The notes under the pieces: generated by a model
What the model saw: the letters and a program-made list of their open reading frames with translations, nothing else
Told to the model about the DNA's origin: nothing
Database searches by the model: none
Assembly: GCF_001544695.2 (NCBI RefSeq)
Contig: NZ_FCOM02000016.1
Span: 62,001 to 126,000, forward strand
From: Caballeronia arvi
GTDB taxonomy: Bacteria > Pseudomonadota > Gammaproteobacteria > Burkholderiales > Burkholderiaceae
DNA: 64,000 nt
Direction of reading: 5' to 3'
Position numbers and translations under genes: made by a program
Shown: positions 60,770 through 64,000 of the stretch, one piece after another
Layout: every line of letters starts with the position of its first letter
Position numbering within the stretch: position 1 is the first letter of the stretch

Positions 60770-61666
60770 ATGAACACGACGGACAAGCAGCGCCGTTTCC
60801 ACGCCGACATCATCGACAGCTACGACGAAGAGTTCGAGATGGAAGTCGACGATCGCTTTCTGGACGGCGAATCGACCTTCTCCGATGAAGAGCGGGCCCT
60901 GCGCAAGACTTATTTCCGCGAGCTGTTCCGTTTGCAGGGCGAACTCGTGAAGCTGCAGGACTGGGTCGTACACACGGGGCATCGGCTGGTCGTGCTCTTC
61001 GAAGGACGCGACGCGGCCGGCAAAGGCGGCGCGATCAAGCGCATCACGCAACGCCTGAATCCGCGCGTATGCCGCGTGGCCGCGCTTCCGGCGCCGAACA
61101 ATCGCGAGCGCACGCAGTGGTATTTCCAGCGCTACGTTTCGCACTTGCCGGCGGCCGGTGAAATCGTTTTATTCGATCGAAGCTGGTATAACCGCGCGGG
61201 CGTCGAACGCGTCATGAACTTTTGCAGCGACGAAGAGTATGAAGAATTCTTCCGCTCGGTGCCGGAGTTCGAGAAGATGCTGGTGCGAAGCGGCATCCAG
61301 ATCGTGAAGTACTGGTTCTCGATCACCGACGACGAACAGGAAGTGCGCTTTCAGGCGCGTATAGAAGATCCGCTCAAGCAGTGGAAGCTGAGCCCGATGG
61401 ATCTCGAAAGCCGCCGCCGCTGGGAAGCGTACACGGCGGCCAAGGAAGTGATGCTCCAGCGCACGCACATTCCCGAAGCGCCGTGGTGGGTGGTGCATGC
61501 CGTCGACAAGAAGCGTGCGCGGCTGAACTGCATCAGTCACCTGCTGAGCCAGGTGCCGTATCACGATGTCGAGCATCAGCCGATCGAGTTGCCCGACCGC
61601 GTGTTCAATCCCGATTATCTGCGCCAGCCCGTCGCCGACGATATGTACGTTCCCGAGGTGTATTGA
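60770..61666 (+). CDS. ppk2: Polyphosphate kinase 2 (PPK2, class I)
   Basis: 298-residue P-loop kinase that transfers phosphate between polyphosphate and nucleoside diphosphates. Walker A is FEGRDAAGKGGAIKRI (about 83-98). Walker B/lid residues are in VLFDRSWYNRAGVERVM (about 128-145), followed by KYWFSITDDEQEVRFQARIEDPLKQWKLSPMDLESR. The C-terminal HYHPHV-type end reads YHDVEHQPIELPDRVF. Class I single-domain size (about 300). ATG 60770 has GGAGCC upstream. It is isolated on the plus strand. Confidence 0.95.
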   Translation: MNTTDKQRRFHADIIDSYDEEFEMEVDDRFLDGESTFSDEERALRKTYFRELFRLQGELVKLQDWVVHTGHRLVVLFEGRDAAGKGGAIKRITQRLNPRVCRVAALPAPNNRERTQWYFQRYVSHLPAAGEIVLFDRSWYNRAGVERVMNFCSDEEYEEFFRSVPEFEKMLVRSGIQIVKYWFSITDDEQEVRFQARIEDPLKQWKLSPMDLESRRRWEAYTAAKEVMLQRTHIPEAPWWVVHAVDKKRARLNCISHLLSQVPYHDVEHQPIELPDRVFNPDYLRQPVADDMYVPEVY

Positions 61667-61675
61667 GCGTCGATA

Positions 61676-61903
61676 TCAGCAGCAGTTGTTGCAGGGCAAG
61701 TGCTTCACCGCCGCGCTGCTGCGCTGACGGGCGACCGTGTAGCGCAGCGCGAACTGATAGGCGTGCTGCGAGCCTTTCATCACCATCACGAACATGACCT
61801 GCGCGAGATTGAAGTCGAGCGTGACCATCAGGCGTGTCAACAGCAGCAGTGGCAGCACCACCGCCGGCTGATACAGTTGCTTTGCGATCAAGTCTCTCAT
61901 CAT
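61676..61903 (-). CDS. Small hypothetical membrane protein (75 aa)
   Basis: 75 residues that I do not recognise. It begins MMRDLIAKQLYQPAVVLPLLLLTRLM and has a second hydrophobic stretch NLAQVMFVMVMKG, then a basic segment, and ends CNNCC. A near-perfect ribosome site (AAGGAG) lies 5-7 bases before the double ATG (61901-61903 and 61898-61900), so translation is credible. The CNNCC ending could bind metal or be a chance feature. It is convergent with ppk2 and 150 bases from the RND operon end. One or two membrane helices are likely. Confidence 0.6.
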   Translation of the reverse strand: MMRDLIAKQLYQPAVVLPLLLLTRLMVTLDFNLAQVMFVMVMKGSQHAYQFALRYTVARQRSSAAVKHLPCNNCC

Positions 61904-62013
61904 CCGCTCCTTATCCCATGATTAGAATTCTAAGGATTGAAGCGCCGCGGATAAACGCTCGATAAGTGAAGACATATGTTCCGGGAGACGAACAATCGCG
62001 TTGCCCGGCCCCA

Positions 62014-62043
62014 ATGAAAATGGCCCTGCACGCAGCAGGGCCA
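62014..62043 (-). terminator. Terminator after the RND efflux operon
   Basis: 8-bp perfect inverted repeat (62022-62029 with 62035-62042), extended by an A-T pair at each end, 5-base loop. On the minus strand it is followed by TTTTCATT. It is 11 bases after the outer-membrane factor stop. Confidence 0.88.
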
Positions 62044-62053
62044 ACTTCATGGT

Positions 62054-63547
62054 TTACTTCTGCGCGAGACTCGGCTCGGGCACGGGCGTAGGGTTGGCAT
62101 CGCCCCAGCCGCCGCCCAGCGCGCGGATCAGATTCACCGTCGATATCGCCTGCGCGCCCCGCAACTGCACCGATGAGCGCTGCGTTTGCAGCACGGTGCG
62201 CTCGGCATCGATGACATCGAGATAATTCACCGCACCCTCGGTGTACTGCGTGCGCGAGAGCTGCGCGGCGCGCACCGACGCTTTGACGGCATCGTCCTGT
62301 GTCGCCGTCTGGTCTTCGAGGATGCGCAGATCCGAGAGGTTGTCCTCCACCTCGCGGAACGCGACGAGCACTTGCTGACGATAGCTCGCCACATCCTCTT
62401 CGTAGATCGCGCGCGCATTGGCGAGATTGCCCTTGCGCCGGCCGCCATCGAAGATCGGGATGTTGAGCGCCGTGCCCGCGAACGGCCCGAGCAGGAACGT
62501 GCGGCTCGACCATTTGAAGAGATCGCCGAGCGTCGCCGATTCGAACCCGCCCGAGCCCGTCAGCGTCAGCGACGGGAAGAACGCCGCCTTCGCCACGCCG
62601 ATGCGCGCATTCGCCGCCGCCATCGCGCGTTCCGCCGCCGCGACATCGGGACGGCGCTCCAGCAGCGCCGAAGGCAGGCCCGGCGGCACGCGGATCGTCA
62701 CCGGCCTGAGCGGGTCCGCGGCCATGGCGAACTCGGCGGGCGCCTTGCCGAGCAGCACGGCGAGGCTATGTTCCGATGCCGCGCGCAGACGCTGCACCGT
62801 CATCGCTTCCGAACGCGCCGTCGCCAGTTCCGACTTCGCGCGCGCCAGATCCAGCTCACTGATATCGCCTTCGTTGAAGCGCTTTTGCACGAGCTTCAGC
62901 GCTTCCTCGCGCAACTGCACGGTGCGCGTGTAGACATCGGCTTCGGCATCCAGCTCGCGCAGATTGAAGTAGTTCTGCGCGACATCCGCCTGCAACGCGA
63001 GCTGCACCGAGCGGAACAGCGCCTCGCTCTGCTGCGTGTCGGCGTTCGCGGCCTGCACCGTGTTCGACACGCGGCCGAACAGATCCACTTCATACGACAC
63101 GCTCGCCTGCGCGCGCCACAGCGTTTGCGCGGGCACGTTGCCATCCGGCGGCAGGAATTGCGATGCGGGCGAGAACTTCTCACGCGTCGGTCCGAAGCCC
63201 GCATCGAGCGTCGGGAACAGGCCCGCGCGCGCCGACTGGTTGATCCCGCGCGCTTCCTTCACGCGCGCGGCGGCCGCCTTCAGATTCTGGTTCGCGTCCT
63301 GCGCCTGCTTCTCCAGATCGTTGAGCGTGGCGTCACCGAAGATCGTCCACCATTCGCCGCGCAACATCTCTTCGGAAGGCTGCGCCGTCTTCCACCTGCC
63401 CGCTTCCGATGCCTGCAAAGCGGGTGTTTCCTTATACGCCGACGGCGCGTTGACGTCGGGCTTCTCGTAGGTCGGGGCAAGCGAACATCCCGCGACCAGC
63501 ATCAACGCGGCCATCAGACTCGAAACAACATGCAGCTTATTCATCAT
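62054..63547 (-). CDS. Outer-membrane efflux lipoprotein of the RND system (OprM/NodT family)
   Basis: 497-residue outer-membrane channel of a tripartite efflux pump. ATG 63547 gives MMNKLHVVSSLMAALMLVAGCSLAP; the lipobox LVAGC places a lipidated Cys at residue 21. The two OEP repeats are readable: NLKAAAARVKEARGINQSARAGLFPTLDAG and ANARIGVAKAAFFPSLTLTGSGGFES. GGRRKGNLANARAIYEEDVASYRQQVLVAFREVEDNLSDL is a typical helical-barrel segment. It starts 6 bases after the RND permease stop, so it is the last gene of the operon, with a terminator behind it. The substrate is likely drugs or organic solvents. Confidence 0.95.
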   Translation of the reverse strand: MMNKLHVVSSLMAALMLVAGCSLAPTYEKPDVNAPSAYKETPALQASEAGRWKTAQPSEEMLRGEWWTIFGDATLNDLEKQAQDANQNLKAAAARVKEARGINQSARAGLFPTLDAGFGPTREKFSPASQFLPPDGNVPAQTLWRAQASVSYEVDLFGRVSNTVQAANADTQQSEALFRSVQLALQADVAQNYFNLRELDAEADVYTRTVQLREEALKLVQKRFNEGDISELDLARAKSELATARSEAMTVQRLRAASEHSLAVLLGKAPAEFAMAADPLRPVTIRVPPGLPSALLERRPDVAAAERAMAAANARIGVAKAAFFPSLTLTGSGGFESATLGDLFKWSSRTFLLGPFAGTALNIPIFDGGRRKGNLANARAIYEEDVASYRQQVLVAFREVEDNLSDLRILEDQTATQDDAVKASVRAAQLSRTQYTEGAVNYLDVIDAERTVLQTQRSSVQLRGAQAISTVNLIRALGGGWGDANPTPVPEPSLAQK

Positions 63548-63552
63548 TGACC

Positions 63553-64000
63553 TCATTGCGCTTCGACCGAAGCACCGATACCGCGCATCTGCGGATGCGT
63601 GCCGTGCTTGTCCGTCACGTGCTCCGTGCGCGAGAGCTTGCGCAGAATCACGTAGAAGACCGGCGTGAGCATCAGACCGAAGAGCGTCACACCCAGCATG
63701 CCGAAGAACACCGCGACGCCCATCGCATGACGCATCTCCGAGCCCGCGCCCGACGACAGCACGAGCGGCACCACACCCATGATGAACGCGATCGACGTCA
63801 TCAGGATCGGGCGCAGACGCAGGCGGCTCGCCTCGATCGCGGCCTGCACGATGGTGCGCCCCTGCATCTCCAGCTCGCGTGCGAATTCGACGATCAGAAT
63901 GGCGTTCTTCGCCGACAAGCCCACCAGCACCATCAAGCCGATCTGCGTGAAGATGTTGTTGTCGCCATCGGTGAGCCATACGCCGAGCAGCGCGGACAGA
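63553..64000 (-). CDS. RND (HAE1/AcrB-type) efflux permease, C-terminal end only
   Basis: The 3' 448 bases of an inner-membrane efflux transporter; the start is beyond base 64000. The visible part reads LLGVWLTDGDNNIFTQIGLMVLVGLSAKNAILIVEFA, then ELEMQGRTIVQAAIEASRLRLRPILMTSIAFIMGVVPLVLSSGAGSEMRHAMGVAVFFGMLGVT. These are the last membrane helices of AcrB/MexB-type pumps. The end HPQMRGIGASVEAQ is a short soluble tail. It is followed after 6 bases by its outer-membrane partner. The adaptor gene would be upstream, outside the window. Confidence 0.94.
   Translation of the reverse strand, partial: LSALLGVWLTDGDNNIFTQIGLMVLVGLSAKNAILIVEFARELEMQGRTIVQAAIEASRLRLRPILMTSIAFIMGVVPLVLSSGAGSEMRHAMGVAVFFGMLGVTLFGLMLTPVFYVILRKLSRTEHVTDKHGTHPQMRGIGASVEAQ

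Noticed and set aside
1..64000. tRNA, rRNA, CRISPR, insertion sequences, prophage or attachment sites
   Set aside because: No cloverleaf sequence, repeat-spacer array, transposase, integrase or terminal inverted repeat was found when reading both strands.

Overview
The window comes from a high-GC Gram-negative beta-proteobacterium, most likely of the Burkholderia/Paraburkholderia/Caballeronia group. The evidence is gene content and style: an Opp transporter next to gamma-glutamyltransferase, a CioAB-type bd oxidase with a DUF2474 peptide, an aerobic-type cob cluster with CobN and a ChlI/ChlD-type chelatase, PPK2, heptosyltransferase I and an RND efflux operon. Strong codon bias makes almost every gene carry long shadow frames. 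I saw no rRNA, tRNA, CRISPR array, transposase or phage gene.

Layout. 1-3.4 kb: the end of an oppABC peptide importer on the minus strand. 3.9-9.3 kb: a LysR regulator, a short-chain dehydrogenase, secreted gamma-glutamyltransferase and an NCS2 purine permease with a structured leader. 9.3-13 kb: an ArsR/AHSA1 pair with a perfect operator palindrome, a 49-codon orphan gene with its own terminator, a FucU/RbsD mutarotase, an AstE-like zinc amidohydrolase and an amino-acid binding protein. 13.1-19 kb: ChaA, then a sugar-acid (fuconate-type) catabolic operon (MFS, SDR, FAH) divergent from a LysR gene, then OsmC. 19.5-20.6 kb: an unusual two-gene unit whose second member is a HEPN protein with an intact RX5H motif. 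20.6-26 kb: amine oxidase, FrnE/DsbA, PilZ, WaaC and YpfJ genes. 26.4-37.8 kb: cioAB plus a small subunit, a YraQ-type permease, mnmH, eutBC with a convergent sigma-54 activator, DUF1328, OpgC and TerC.

37.8-58.3 kb is a nearly complete cobalamin (B12) locus. Leftward: cobL-cbiD-cobK-cobM-DUF4186. Rightward behind a cobalamin riboswitch: cobG-cobH-cobI-cbiG/cobJ. Leftward behind a second riboswitch: cobW-cobN-chlID. Rightward: cobE, and cobO-cobB-DUF1289. Leftward behind a third riboswitch: cbtB-cbtA (cobalt uptake). Then cobC. The set is a hybrid: oxygen-dependent CobG and CobN sit with CbiD and CbiG-like parts, and no CobF is seen. The chelatase ATPase and VWA modules lie in different frames. 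They are joined by what looks like a complete programmed -1 frameshift cassette: a Shine-Dalgarno-like element, seven A residues, a 7-nt spacer and a perfect 12-bp stem. One gene could therefore give both small and medium chelatase subunits. Adenosylcobalamin made by this locus is the cofactor of EutBC about 5 kb away.

58.3-64 kb: small DUF1428 and ABM-domain genes, an ornithine-cyclodeaminase-family reductase, PPK2, a small membrane protein, and the outer-membrane and inner-membrane parts of an RND efflux system that runs off the right edge.
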